64,000 bases of DNA from Arcuatula senhousia (Eukaryota > Mollusca > Bivalvia > Mytilida > Mytilidae). Below the pieces are notes generated by a model, which saw nothing but the letters and a program-made list of their open reading frames with translations, ran no database searches and had not been told where the DNA came from. Location of the stretch: the NCBI GenBank assembly GCA_963971305.1, contig CAXARO010001807.1, positions 1 to 64,000 of the forward strand, in the 5' to 3' direction. Below are positions 25,844 to 36,712 of this stretch, piece after piece (the stretch's first letter is position 1; each line of letters starts with the position of its first letter). The position numbers and the translations under genes were made by a program.

Positions 25844-26297
25844 GTGAGTGAGTGAGTTGGTGTTTTACGCCCGTGCAACGCTATATAGGTTATTTACAGG
25901 CGATGAACATGAAAAGGATGATAAAATGAACATGAAATGATGATGATAAATGAAATATGGGAATGGGGTGGGACACAAAGGACCGGTAAATTTTGAAGAA
26001 CCACAGGAAAAGGGGAGAGGTGGGTAGGGGCGGAAAATTTAGCCTATGTGGTGCACTACTTGGCGGTCCACAAAGGGGTCTTTTACGTGCATGAAGTGTG
26101 GCACTCTTCACACACGTTGGCCCACTATGGTCGGCGGTCAGGGTTTCCGTATTATAGACCTGACAACCCCCGCGGACGAGGGCTACCCTATTCAGCCACC
26201 TAGGGTACACAATTGGTCGCTCTGTGGGCTGAGCACTGACCCGACGTCAGAATCCCAAGACCCTTAGTCGCCTCTTACGACAAGCCCCGCACGGGAC
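25844..26297 (-). mobile_element. SINE-A with internal deletion in its head
   Basis: Flanked by TCAATTACAAAGA (25831-25843 and 26298-26310). On the plus strand the right end reads TTACGACAAGCCCCGCACGG: about 33 bases of the head (GCTAGGCTCTGCTGCGGGCC region) are missing, but the extreme CCCGCACGGGAC end is kept. Confidence 0.9.
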
Positions 26298-26310
26298 TCA
26301 ATTACAAAGA

Positions 26311-27135
26311 AAAGGTTGTATTTTCCTGCCCAAGTAACCGACATGAGAAAGTTAAATAACAAAATACATTATTTTTCAATATAAACAAAACAGATTTTTA
26401 ATGGAAAGAGTTCTGGAGTCTTTTTCAGCTTTTTGTCTTTTGTTACAGCTCCTCCTAAGAGAAGACAAACAAAACCTACATAAGGATGCAAAAGAAAAAT
26501 AATTGAAGGTAAATTTGAGTGAATAAAGGTAATAACAAAACTACCGAACTTGAATGATCAATCTCATAGTCCAGAGAAAATGACAAAAACGAATCAGTCA
26601 TACCGGAGAACTGGTGGATCGCAATGGTCCTGACTTGGTACAGGCATTTCAAACGAAATGGTGGGTTAAACCAGGTTTTATGGCGCCAAACCTCCCTCTT
26701 CCATTGCGATCTTAGGATCCGGTAATGACCATAGAACACAACATAGTTGTGAGACACAATATGGATATTGAGGTGATCGTCTCAGTACAGCAGACCAGTC
26801 AAACACTAATTAAAACAATTAACTATCATATCTTTTAACTCAATTTTGAACTTTTCTACTAGTGGCTGATAACGAAGAAAGAATTTTTTTAGTGATCGTA
26901 TGAGACGTATTTTCTTATAGCCCTGCTTCAAAAGTCGGTCATGAAGAAACCGGTGTCTGATCAAAAAATCTGTGAAATGTGTGCAAGCTCTGACATATCG
27001 AATAAGCTGAGAAATATAAACACCGTATGCGGGAGAAGTAGGTATATTGCTCTGCAGATTAGGAAAATTAATAATTTGAAAATTAAAATCGTCTCGTTTA
27101 TCGTAAATATTTGTACTGAGATGACCACCTGGTGG
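26311..27135. other. No confirmed gene
   Basis: Includes a 93-codon minus-strand frame (26476-26757) and a 67-codon plus-strand frame with no motif that I recognise. Treated as noncoding. Confidence 0.4.
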
Positions 27136-27596
27136 AGTGAGTGAGTTGGTGTTTTACGCCCGTGCAACGCTATATAGGTTATTTACAGGCAATGAACATG
27201 AAAAGGATGATAAAATGAACATGAAATGATAATGAAATATGGGGTGGGATGGGAAACATGGGAACTGTAATTTTTGAAGAACCACAGGAAAAGGGGAGAG
27301 GTGGGTATAAGGCGGAAAATTTAGCCTATGTGGTGCACTACTTGGCAGTCCACAAAGGGGTCATTTACGTGCATATAGCGTGGCACTCTCCACACACGTT
27401 GGCCCACTATGGTCAGCGGTCAGGGTTTCCGTATTATAGACCTGACAACCCCTGCGGACGAGGCCCACACTATTCAGCCACCTAGGGTACTTGGTCGCTC
27501 TGTGGGCTGAGCAATGACCCGACGTCAGAATCCCAAGACCCTTAGTCGCCTCTTACGACAAGCTAGGCTCTGCTGCAGGCCTATTCGCCACCCGGG
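27136..27596 (-). mobile_element. SINE-A, slightly 5'-truncated
   Basis: Tail AGTGAGTGAGTTGGTGTTTT at the left. The head ends at GCCACCCGGG, so the last ~15 bases of the usual 5' end are absent. No target duplication was recognised. Confidence 0.85.
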
Positions 27597-28004
27597 TTAT
27601 GGTAAATTTGAATATGCAATATTAAAATGAATAAATGTACATATAAATATAGAATTAAACTGGAATAAAAGTAATAGATATGAAATTCAAATCCATTATT
27701 GCAAATTACATCCACAAAGCCACATAGGTCAATAACACAAATAAAGAACAAAAACAATTGCACAATCACATTTATTGATTCTTACTGCATCACATAATAG
27801 ACTGCAGGTAAATCTGATTAAAACACATGCCCATATTGGCAAACGTAGATAAACTAAAAAATACTTTCTATTAAATGAAGTTTAATAATAATACATGTAG
27901 ATATGAAGTATTTGTGTTTATCTATATACAAGATATATAAATTGGTTTCATGTATTAGTATTAAGATTATGGAAATAGAATAAAAATTTTCATTTTTTTT
28001 TTAG

Positions 28005-28112
28005 ATTCAAACAGCAGGAAAGAGGCAGAGATTTCAAGTGATGACGACATGGATGAAGTCATTGTGGACTTGGTTACTATTTTTTATGGTATAGTACATG
28101 TGTTCAATAAAT
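28005..28112 (+). CDS. Possible small terminal exon
   Basis: A polypyrimidine tract ending TTTTTTTTTTAG (to about 28004) precedes an open stretch reading DSNSRKEAEISSDDDMDEVI, which ends shortly after. The acidic/serine composition looks like coding sequence, but the peptide is short and matches nothing I know. Confidence 0.25.
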
Positions 28113-28197
28113 GATCAAATTAATTGGGTTCTTAAATATCAATGTGTATTGAATATACAATGTATAATATCCATCTTAAATCTCTAAAGAAAAAAGA

Positions 28198-28862
28198 TGC
28201 ACCCATAGGGCACTTGAATGCCAAAATTTTTAAAGAACACGAAACGAAACAAGAGGCTCCCAGGAGCCTGAATCGCTCACCTGGTCTTGATGTCAACCCT
28301 ATGAAGACTTTTATATAGCTCAATGAGCTGAATGTTTAAGCATGAAAAAGCTTTTCTCTATCTGCAATAGTTTTCATTCTATATAATCAAAAAACACTAT
28401 TATTCAACTTTTAAGGGGCTGTAACCCCTATAAGGGGTTTATCAGACAACTTCAACCCTATGGAGACTTTTGTAGAGCAAAATGAGCTGAACATTTAAGC
28501 AAGCAACAGCTTTTCTCTATTTGCAATATGCTTAGCACGACTTAGTGCAACCCCTTGTCTCTATCTGCAATAGTTTTCATTCTATAGGCCAAACACACTA
28601 TTTTTCACCTTAAAGGGGCTCTAACCCCTTCAAGGGTCATCTGAAAACCTTGACCTTATGAAGACTTTTGTAGAAATAAATGAGCTGAACTTTATAGCAA
28701 GCAACAGCTTTTCTCTATCTGCAATAGTTGTCATTCTATAGGCCAAACACACTAGTTTTTGCCTTTATAGGGCTATAACCCTTATAAGAGGTTATCTGAC
28801 ATCTTAGACCCTATGGAGACTTTTGTAGAGCTTAATGAGCTGAACATTTGAGTATTGAATAG
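28198..28862 (-). mobile_element. Inverted, truncated copy of the 155-bp-repeat element
   Basis: Complement of 7700-8397. It begins with the terminal hairpin AGGCTCC-CA-GGAGCCT region (28253-28270) and GAATCGCTCACCTGG. About four degenerate units follow (CTATGGAGACTTTTGTAGAG, TTTTCTCTATCTGCAATAG). It breaks off at about 28860 into the ribozyme-like sequence. Confidence 0.75.
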
Positions 28863-28935
28863 ACGAAACGCGCGTCAGGCGTAGCAAAATTTATTGTCTG
28901 GAACTTTGTGGTCATTTGTATTTTGAACACACGTG
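28858..28935 (+). repeat. 3' half of a hammerhead-ribozyme repeat
   Basis: TATTGAATAGACGAAACGCG then CGTCAGGCGTAGCAAAATTT. GAC-GAAAC-GCGC-GTC matches the stem II 3' strand, the GAAA core, a minimal stem III and the GTC cleavage triplet. The CTGATGA box is missing because the junction with the preceding element lies at about 28860. Confidence 0.6.
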
Positions 28936-29020
28936 AAGCTTAGCGCTGCTTGTGGAGTTTAAATTCCCCGAGGTTAGCCCGCTCCGGCACCAACACTTTT
29001 GCATCAAAGCTTTAAATAAA

Positions 29021-29507
29021 TCCCGTGCGGGGCCCGGGAGGCGAATAGGCCCGCAGCAGCGCTAAGCTTGTCGGTTAAAGTCCACTAAAGAGCGCTCAGA
29101 AACCTGACATCGGGGTCAGGCCGCTTTGCCCACAAAGCGACTGGGATGTGTGCCCCAGGTGGTTGAATGGGGCAGCCCTAACATCGAGAGAGCGATAATG
29201 CGGAAAACCTTACCGCAAACCATAGTGGTGCACCGTGTTGGGAAAAATGTCACGTTCCTCGCACGTTAAAGAACCCTGCTGCCGGTCTCGGTAAGAGTAG
29301 GACCCGTAGGATCCCCATGCAGGAGGCAAAATTTCCCGTCCCTACCCATCACTCCTTTTTCCAGTGGCAGTCAAAACTATCCTACCCGATTGGCCTTGTG
29401 TCTCCATTTTCTCCACTTCATCATCATTTCATGTCCATTGTATCACCACTCCCGGATATAGCCGAAATCGTGCTGGTTGGGAGTAAAGCAATAACTAACT
29501 AACTAAA
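29021..29507 (+). mobile_element. SINE-B, full length
   Basis: TCCCGTGCGGGGCCCGGGAG at the 5' end; GGGAGTAAAGCAATAACTAA and a TAAC tail at the 3' end. It lacks about 15 bases near 29190 compared with other copies. No clear target duplication was found. Confidence 0.85.
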
Positions 29508-29564
29508 TTATCCGTCTAAATTTCAAAATTGTCTAAACCCTAAGGTTCTTCCTACACCAGACAT

Positions 29565-31003
29565 AGGTAGATAGATAGATAGATAGATAATATATTTATT
29601 TAAAGTCGATATAGGTTAATAACAAATAAACACAAGCTCTGAAGAGCTTTTGATCGACATACATGACATAAAAACATACATAAAAACAGGAATCTTGGAC
29701 ATTACATAGACACACATAGATATAGACACAAATATCAATCAATGAGCATGCAAGACATACACAATTAAATATAAATACATACATAAAAGTAAGACAAAAA
29801 GTTAAATATGAAGCATAGCATAAAACTAAAGCAAATAATAAAACTGATTAGCACAGCTGCAAAAAGGCATGCAAAGCACTAGCAACGTAATAGTAAAATG
29901 CAAAAAGACAGAAGCATTAACTTGCATATGGTGAGCCCAGTTCAAACACACCAGATCAGGTTATTGAGTACACATAAAGCACTGACAGGTTTTTCCATTC
30001 CAAGATTGAAGCAAATTTTTGAACTGGCCAAAATTACCTTCTGATCTGATGTGTTCGGGGAGCTCATTCCACAAAACAGCAGCACTATACCTGAGGGACT
30101 GTTTCCCAAATTTTTCTGTTCTTATTCTAGGAACATCTACAATATTCGAGTATCGAAAACTATATTTAGTATTTTTAAATTGTACAATATCATGTAAGCA
30201 AGGTGGGGCAGTTCTATACAGAATCTTAAAGGTTTCAATAGCCATGGTACGCATACGTCTTATATAAAGTGATGGAACATTTGCAATAATCAGAAGTTGT
30301 TCGTAAGTGCTGTCATAATCGTTATAAATAAATCGAAGCGCTCGTTCCTGAATTTTTTCGAGCTTTTTTGTGTTTGTTTTTGAACAAAAGTGCCAAGCCA
30401 AAGGGCAAAAATTGAAATTTGATAAAATGAAGGTGTGGAAAATAGTTATTTTATTAAGCCGAGATAGATAGGAGCCAATTCGTTTGAGAACATTTAGCTG
30501 TTGGGACGCCTTACGACACAAACTTTTGATATGACAGTCAAAATTTAACTGATAGTCTATATCTATACCTAATAGTTTAACAACATCGTCACATGTAATA
30601 TTTGCATTGTCTATACTAAATACAGGTGTCTTATCATGTGTTTTGTTCCCAACAGCCAACGCCTGAAATTTGTCAGGGTTGGCTTGCATACAGTTAGATT
30701 TGAACCACTCAATTAAAACTACACTTTCTTCTTCTAGAGTATTAATAACAGTATTGTAATCAGGATGACAAAAAGATAAGGTGTTATCATCAGCGTAGTT
30801 ATACAAGGTGCCTTTTTGAATAAAATAAAAAATATCGTTTATAAAAACGTTGAATAGAAGCGGACCTAAAATAGAGCCCTGTGGCACACCTTTGTTTATA
30901 TTTGCCCATTGACTTACGATGCCTTCAACTTTGATTTGTTGTTTTCTATTAGATAAATAGTCCTGTAAAAGTTTAACTGATTGGTCTGATAAGCCATAGG
31001 TTG
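29565..31003 (-). mobile_element. 5'-truncated LINE (non-LTR retrotransposon) with TATC tail
   Basis: On the minus strand the reverse-transcriptase frame is followed by a ~380-base 3' UTR. That UTR ends with a hairpin AGCTC-TTCA-GAGCT, a GTCGAT...ATCGAC stem and a TATC microsatellite tail (29566-29591). The 5' end is cut off within the reverse-transcriptase domain at about 31003. The size and tail are typical of an aborted target-primed insertion. Confidence 0.85.
29961..31003 (-). pseudogene. Reverse transcriptase, C-terminal part of LINE ORF2
   Basis: The frame enters at about 31003 with YGLSDQSVKLLQDYLSNRK, runs through GVPQGSILGPLLFNVFINDI, then the catalytic YADD box (YNYADDNTLSF), and KLLGIDIDYQLNFDCHI. 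The C-terminal extension includes FILSNFNFCPLAWHFCS and QERALRFIYND. It ends ...CFMCTQ, stop at 29961-29963. In the family this enzyme copies the element RNA at a nicked chromosomal site. About 345 residues are open without a stop, so the copy is fairly young, but the endonuclease and the first reverse-transcriptase motifs are missing and it cannot be active. It resembles the Jockey/CR1/RTE-like LINEs of invertebrates; I cannot choose the clade by eye. It differs from the LINEs at 48415 and 60156. Confidence 0.85.
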
Positions 31004-31067
31004 ATTATCTTAGTAATAATCTGGTTCCCCAGTTTGGTATTTTTGGTTTTATTGTTCTATGCTGTTC

Positions 31068-31165
31068 ATGTTCATATAGTGTTTGGCATTTTCAATATTT
31101 TAGGTAGAGCGCCTCTGATGAGTCTTGAATAGAAGAAACGGGCGTCTGGAACTTTGTTGTCATTT
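31068..31165 (+). ncRNA. Degenerate hammerhead ribozyme motif (first of two)
   Basis: CTGATGA (31115-31121), GTC-TTGAATA-GAA (stem II with its closing pair broken), GAAA (31135-31138), then C-GGGC-G and the GTC cleavage triplet (31144-31146). The left strand of stem I, GCGCC, is present, but its partner is cut to TGG before AACTTTGTTGTCATTTGG. It is probably inactive. Confidence 0.6.
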
Positions 31166-31249
31166 GGCTTCCTTGTTCGAACGTTTTGGTTTTGAGTACT
31201 TTTCGTTTTCAACTGTTTGGCATTTTGACCTTCCAATGTTTTGGTTTAA

Positions 31250-31295
31250 ATGCTACTGATGAGAGGTTACTCCTTGAAATATCGATATATAGCAT
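31250..31295 (+). ncRNA. Candidate hammerhead ribozyme, all core elements present
   Basis: Stem I is ATGCTA (31250-31255) with TAGCAT (31290-31295), 6 bp. The core CTGATGA is at 31256-31262. Stem II is GAGG-TTACT-CCTT (one G-U and three Watson-Crick pairs). The core GAAA is at 31276-31279. Stem III is ATA-TCGA-TAT, and the predicted cleavage is after A 31289. It sits 141 bases downstream of the first motif in a tandemly repeated context (TGTTTGGCATTTT at 31080 and 31214). It is open at stem I, as in type I hammerheads of metazoan retrozyme-like repeats. Self-cleavage is inferred from structure only. Confidence 0.65.
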
Positions 31296-31344
31296 ATCCA
31301 AATTAACCGTTTATACCCGCGTTTTGGTATTTGAAATTTATATA

Positions 31345-31451
31345 AACATCCAGCGAATCATCAATTTATCTCTCAATATGTGACCCTGCTCTTTTTACAG
31401 ATTTCTCATGGCAAGTCCATGATGATCTATGTGGAATTGATCACTTTCTAG
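31345..31451 (+). pseudogene. Fragment of LINE ORF2 endonuclease region
   Basis: TTTATCTCTCAATATGTGAC...CATGGCAAGTCCATGATGAT...GATCACTTTC matches 63253-63346 of the LINE at 60156 nearly base for base. Only ~105 bases are present. It lies directly after the hammerhead repeats and before the TIR element. Confidence 0.8.
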
Positions 31452-31452
31452 C

Positions 31453-32013
31453 TAATGTAGCTCCTTTGACATCTTTGATTTGACGGAGCTACAATGCGGT
31501 CCCATTGCTCGTAACGTAGCTACAATAATGTAGCTCCTTTGACATCTCTGATTAGGCGGAGCTACAATGCGGTCCCATTACTCGTAATGGCGCAAATCGA
31601 ATTTCTTTCTCCAACTCAATCAAAGCTTCAAGGTGGTTCGAAAATACCAATAACACACTGAATATTATTTAGATAATAAAAATTTTGGTCGAAAGTCATA
31701 GGTAAATAATAATTTGTTAGAAAACCAACATTTTCAAAATTCTGATCCTGAACTTCATTATAAAGTTCAGGATCAAGATCCTTCAAAAATTGATGTTTTC
31801 ACGAAAATCTTTTAAACTGTGCTAAATGTCGAAAAAATTTAAACTGAATTTGTCATTCTAATACTATAAGCAATATTTTAATGCCAAATTTGACGTCTAA
31901 CGGATTGAATTGCGCCCGGTGTGATTTCACTTTCGACGTTGCTCCGTTACGAGCAATGGGGCCGTATTGTAGCTCCGCCTTATCAAAGATGTCAAAGGAG
32001 CTACATTATTGAA
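31453..32013. mobile_element. TIR element (MITE-like) with a tandem extra end
   Basis: A ~65-base terminal inverted repeat, CAATAATGTAGCTCCTTTGA...GGCGGAGCTACAATGC, occupies 31521-31590. Its inverted copy is at 31945-32013. A second direct copy of the left end is present at 31453-31516. Internally, GATCCTGAACTT and AAGTTCAGGATC form a 12-bp hairpin (31744-31774). There is no transposase, so it is a non-autonomous DNA element. Confidence 0.8.
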
Positions 32014-32017
32014 AAAC

Positions 32018-32353
32018 GGAGATGGGGTGAGAAACAAAGTAACTGTAAAAGACAACGATAAGGGGAGAGGTTGGTAGGGGCAAAAAATTAAGCCTATGTG
32101 GAGCATGAAGCGTGGCACTCGCCTCACATTGGCCCTCTATGGTTTGCGTTCAGGTTTTCCACATTATGGCCTGACGACCCCGGTATTCATTATGGCAGGG
32201 CTGCCCCATTCAACCAGCTGGGGCGCACATCCCAGTCGCTTTATGCGCTAAGCGGCCTGACTCGATGTCACTTTTCAGAGCCTTTTTAAGTGGACTGTTA
32301 CCTACAGGTTTAGCGCTGCTGTGGGCCTATTCGCATCCCGGGTCCCGCACGGA
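32018..32353 (-). mobile_element. Mosaic SINE with A-like 3' half and B-like 5' half
   Basis: The left part (GGGGAGAGGTTGGTAGGGGC, CATGAAGCGTGGCACTCGCC) follows subfamily A. The right part (GGGCTGCCCCATTCAACCAG, CACATCCCAGTCGCTTTATG, AAGTGGACTGTTACC) follows subfamily B. The 3' tail is missing next to the TIR element, and the head ends CCCGGGTCCCGCACGG. Confidence 0.75.
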
Positions 32354-34039
32354 TCTGTGACGTTTATCATCTGTCTCAACAATTGGATAATAATATATCT
32401 GTGACCAGCGGCCAAATACACATACTCTGCCAACATCCATAACTAGCTGTATGTCTCCAACCAAGATTTTAAAACTACAATAAGTAGCTTTCATTAAAAC
32501 CTTGGTCACAGGCTGTTACAGGCTATCGTTCACACTTGCAAACTGGAAACAGTTAAAAAAATTACCCGTGCGTGACTATTCACAATAGAATATAGGACAA
32601 AAGGTAGAAATGGTAAGCATCAGTCTAAACCTAGTCTGTTGTCTACGTTTTTCTCATATTGTTCTCCTTGTCAAAATCATACACCGTTATTTTTTTGGAC
32701 TGTCTTCAGTTTGCCAGCGGTAGATTATATATAGCCGATAATATTCTCCTTGGATGACAAGCCTGCTATTACTCAATAAATTGATTACAACGTACACGTG
32801 AAGCGTGTTATTAAAGATATTTTATTTTGAGGCTATCAATTTAATTCAATTGGTAAAACCTACAGTGGCGGATCCTTAAAAGGGGTTGCAGGTAGTGGAA
32901 CCGCCAAAAAATGTCTTATGCGTTTCCTTCAATTTGAAGAACAGGAACAAATGGGGTTATATTTTTATGTTGATATATGAATATTAATAAATCATTTATT
33001 ATCACATTTTGACTTTAAATAGTAGATAGGACGGGTCAACATAAAGGGCGGGGGTTTCCAGGCCAGTTTTGAAAAAAATCTGCATGAAAATTACAAATTG
33101 TTTGGGGGAAAAGGGGAGCGGATTCTGGGATCTTCCGTCGCAATTAAATCAAAACATTTATCTTGATAAAAGTTTACACATTGCAATGCAGCCGCGGATA
33201 TATTGTGCAATAATCCATTAAATGAATATGCCGAGTCTAAATGTTCGGATGTGTATCTGTCTAACTATTCTCATGTTTTAGGAGTTATTATATAGCATGC
33301 TGCAGTTAGCTGCGGTAGTTGTGTATTCTGTCGCTTTTCTGTGGTAAACATTTTAGACGAAACTTGGTTTAAAGGTGCAGGGTCCGAAGCAGTGACTGTC
33401 CCGCAACTGTTTTACCCGCAACAATTTATATTTGATATTGAACTGTATATAAAAGATTTAAAATCATCATTTTTTAATGTTCTTGCATGTTCTTTGGTTT
33501 AACTGTTTACAGTTAGTTAATTAGTGTACCGGTAATTATAGAGTAACACACGACCAACACTGCCTGTCGCGTTTATGTTGGATACTCCTGTTCGTATATT
33601 CACAGAAGATAAAGACTTAGTGTAGTTATGGTATATAAACAACATCTATAGCATTTATATTAAAATACAAGCCGTTCTTTAACAGAAGAAGGTAACGAAA
33701 TAAAATAAAACATAAAGTTGACGTTCTACAACTTTGTTTTAAGTCAAATGATTTCATTAGCGCACATGCATTGACACGAAACAAGAACCGAGTTCAAAAA
33801 TCAAGCAATATGATTTAAATTACTAATGATTGGAATCGTTTACGTTCTAGTTGTGCATGCATTTAATATAATTATAATTTACATTCGCAATAAAAAATAA
33901 AAATATAATTTAACTCGCGTTAGATCGCGAGGATTTCATTAAATTAAATTTAAGCTGACATCACGCATGGCTCCACTCACTAAAGTAACAAGTAATGACC
34001 AAATTTAAAATGAAAGTAATAGAAGAATCTTATCAATAT
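32354..34039. other. No recognised gene
   Basis: AT-rich spacer with no coding frame of note. I see no RNA gene and no clear repeat. Confidence 0.4.
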
Positions 34040-36015
34040 AAATGCCCGAAACCTCTACCCCTTATTTTTGTGTTTCCATCGACCCTAACCCTTATTGTAA
34101 GATTTTGTACTAACCCTAACCCTACGTGTATCTTAATATGCTAACCCTTACCCTAATTGTGTGTTTCATACTTAACCTAACCCTAACCCTAACTGTACGT
34201 TTTTGTACTAACCCTTATCATAAATGCATTTTTTGTACTAACCTCTACCCTTTATTTTCTGTTTTCATCGACTTTAACCTTAATTGAATGATTTTGTACT
34301 AACCCTAACCCTAAGTGTATCCTAATTTGCTAACCCCTATCCCTAATTGTGTGTTTTATACTAAACCTAACCCTAATTATATGTTTTACCCTAACCCTAA
34401 CTCTAATTGTACATTTATGTACTAACCATTACCTGAACTGTTTCTCTTTCTACTAATCCATGTCCCTTATTTTTGTGTTTTCATCGACCCAAACCATAAT
34501 TGTATGATTTGTACGAATCTTAACCCTAAGTGTATCATCATATGCTAACCCCTAACCCTAATTGAGTTTACACAAAACATACCCTAATTATATGTTTTAC
34601 ACTAACCCTCATTCTAATTGCACGTTTTTTTACTATCCTTGTAATAGCCCCTTCACCTTTTTTGTGTTTTCATCGACCCTAACCCTAATTGTAGGATTTT
34701 GTACTAACCCTTACCCTAATTCTATGCTTAACACTAACCCTAACCCTTATTGCACGTTATTGTTCTATCCTTTACCTGACCTGTATCTCTTACTACTAAC
34801 CCTTACCCCTTATTTTTGTGTTTCCATCGACCCTAACCCTTATTGTAAGATTTTGTACTAACCCTAACCCTACGTGTATCTTAATATGCTAACCCCTTAC
34901 CCTAATTGTGTGTTTCATACTTAACCTAACCCTAATTATATGTTTTACACTAACCCTAACTGTACGTTTTTGTACTAACCCTTATCATAAATGCATTTTT
35001 TGTACTAACCTCTACCCTTTATTTTCTGTTTTCATCGACTATAACCTTAATTGAATGATTTTGTACTAACCCTAAATGTATCTTTATATGCTAACCTCTA
35101 ACCCTAACTGTGTGTTTTATATTAACCCTAACCCTAATTATATGTTTTACATTTACCCTAACCTAAATTGTACGTTTTTATATTATCCTTTACCTGAACT
35201 GTATTTCTTTGTACTAACCTTTACTTGAAATGTATCTCTTTTTACTAACCCCTACCCCTTATTTTGTGTTTTCATCGACCCTAACCCTAATTGTATGATT
35301 TTGTACTAACCCTAACCCTAAATGTATCTTAATATGCTAACCCTTAACCCTAGTTGTGTGTTTGATACTAACCCTTACCCTAATTATATGTTTTACACTA
35401 ACCCTAACCCTAACTGAACGTTTTTTGTACTAACCCTTATCATAAATGCATTTTTTGTACTAACCCCTACCCCTTATTTTGTGTTTTCATCGACCCTATT
35501 CCTAATTGTATGATTTTGTACTAACCCTAACCCTAAATGTATCTTAATATGCTAACCCCTAACCTTAATTGAGTGTTTTATACTTAACATACCCTAATTA
35601 TATGTTTTACACTAACCCTCACCCTAATTGCACGTTTTTTTACTATCCTTTACCTAGACTGTATCTCTTTCTACTAACCCCTGCCCCTTATTTTTGTGTT
35701 TTCATCGACCCAAACCCTAATTGTTTGATTTTCTATTAACCCTAACCCTAAGTGTATCCTAATTTGCTAACCCCTAACCCTAATTGTGTGTTTTATACTT
35801 AACCTAACCCTAATTATATGTTTTACCGTAACCCTAATAATTATTGTAAATTTATGTACTAACCATTACCTGAACTGTATCTCTTTCTACTAACCCTTGC
35901 CCCTTATTTTTGTGTTTTCATCGACCCAAACCATAATTGTACGATTTGTACTAATCCTAAGTGTATCATCATATGCTCACCCCTAACCCTAATTATATGT
36001 TTTACACTAACCCTC
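34040..36015. repeat. CCCTAA-based satellite with ~215-bp units
   Basis: CTAACCCTAACCCTAA runs of one to three telomere-type hexamers are separated by fixed spacers such as TGTATGATTTTGTA, TGTATCTTAATATG and TATATGTTTTACA. The marker GTGTTTTCATCGACC recurs near 34063, 34257, 34470, 34659, 34815, 35024, 35262, 35477, 35693 and 35910, giving a longer period mostly between 190 and 240 bases. It is interstitial and degenerate, not a functional telomere. The 34562-34861 frame is a repeat artefact. Confidence 0.85.
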
Positions 36016-36199
36016 ATTGTTGACAGAATTAAATAAGGAATTCAATAAAAAAAGAATTTTCAAAATCAATTGAATAATAAACATTCTACAACAGTTTTGT
36101 CAATACACCCGTATTATCCCTTTTTTTCTGAAACAGTAGGGGCCACCAACCCCAAATACAATAGAAACCTTCCTCTAGTGGTTACAAACATCATATAAA

Positions 36200-36332
36200 A
36201 ATTTTATAACAATTGGTGAATATTTACTCAAGTTATCGCACGGAAACCAAATATCCCCAGACGACGACGACAACGACGATGACAGCATCATACCATTATA
36301 CGTCCGCAATTTTTTTGCGGTCGTATAAAAAA
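36200..36332 (-). repeat. Repeat family D copy with perfect terminal hairpin
   Basis: TATACGTCCGCAATTTTTTTGCGGTCGTATAAA region: TACG-CCGCA pairs with TGCGG-CGTA. The complement continues ATGGTATGATGCTGTCATCG, as at 12519. A CGACGACGACAACGACGATG run lies inside. Confidence 0.6.
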
Positions 36333-36514
36333 AACTATACGTCTGTTTCCTGCTTCCCTACCTACCCTATTTTCTGGGCCCTTCCCTTAAGTTTTTATTG
36401 GCTTTTTGGAACAAGCACTGTTAAAGATGAGATTGCTTCCCCATTGACTCAATGTGAAAAAATTGTGTAAAAAAAAAATCCTACCTACCTTCCCTAATTT
36501 TCAAGAGTAAGACA

Positions 36515-36700
36515 CCCCGTGCGGGGCCCGGGTGGCGAATAGGCCCGCAGCAGAACCTAGCTTGACGTAAGAGGCGACTAAGGGTCTTGGGATTCTGACC
36601 GGGTCAGTGCTCAGCCCATAGAGCGACCAAGTGTGTACCCTAGGTGGCTGATTAGGGTAGCCCTCGTCCGCGGGGGTTGTTAGGTCTATAATACGGAAAC
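36515..36700 (+). mobile_element. SINE-A, 3'-truncated
   Basis: CCCGTGCGGGGCCCGGGTGG to TCTATAATACGGAAAC. Only the first ~185 bases are present, and it stops 13 bases before the decapeptide repeat array. Loss of the 3' end is not expected from target-primed insertion; a later deletion or recombination probably removed it. Confidence 0.8.
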
Positions 36701-36712
36701 ACACATACGGAA

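Noticed and set aside
34562..34861. 99-codon frame in the CCCTAA satellite.
   Set aside because: Translation of a tandem repeat (TNPNPY-type repeats); no coding evidence.
34040..36015. Functional telomere.
   Set aside because: Hexamers are degenerate and spaced by fixed AT-rich segments, with genes and transposons on both sides.
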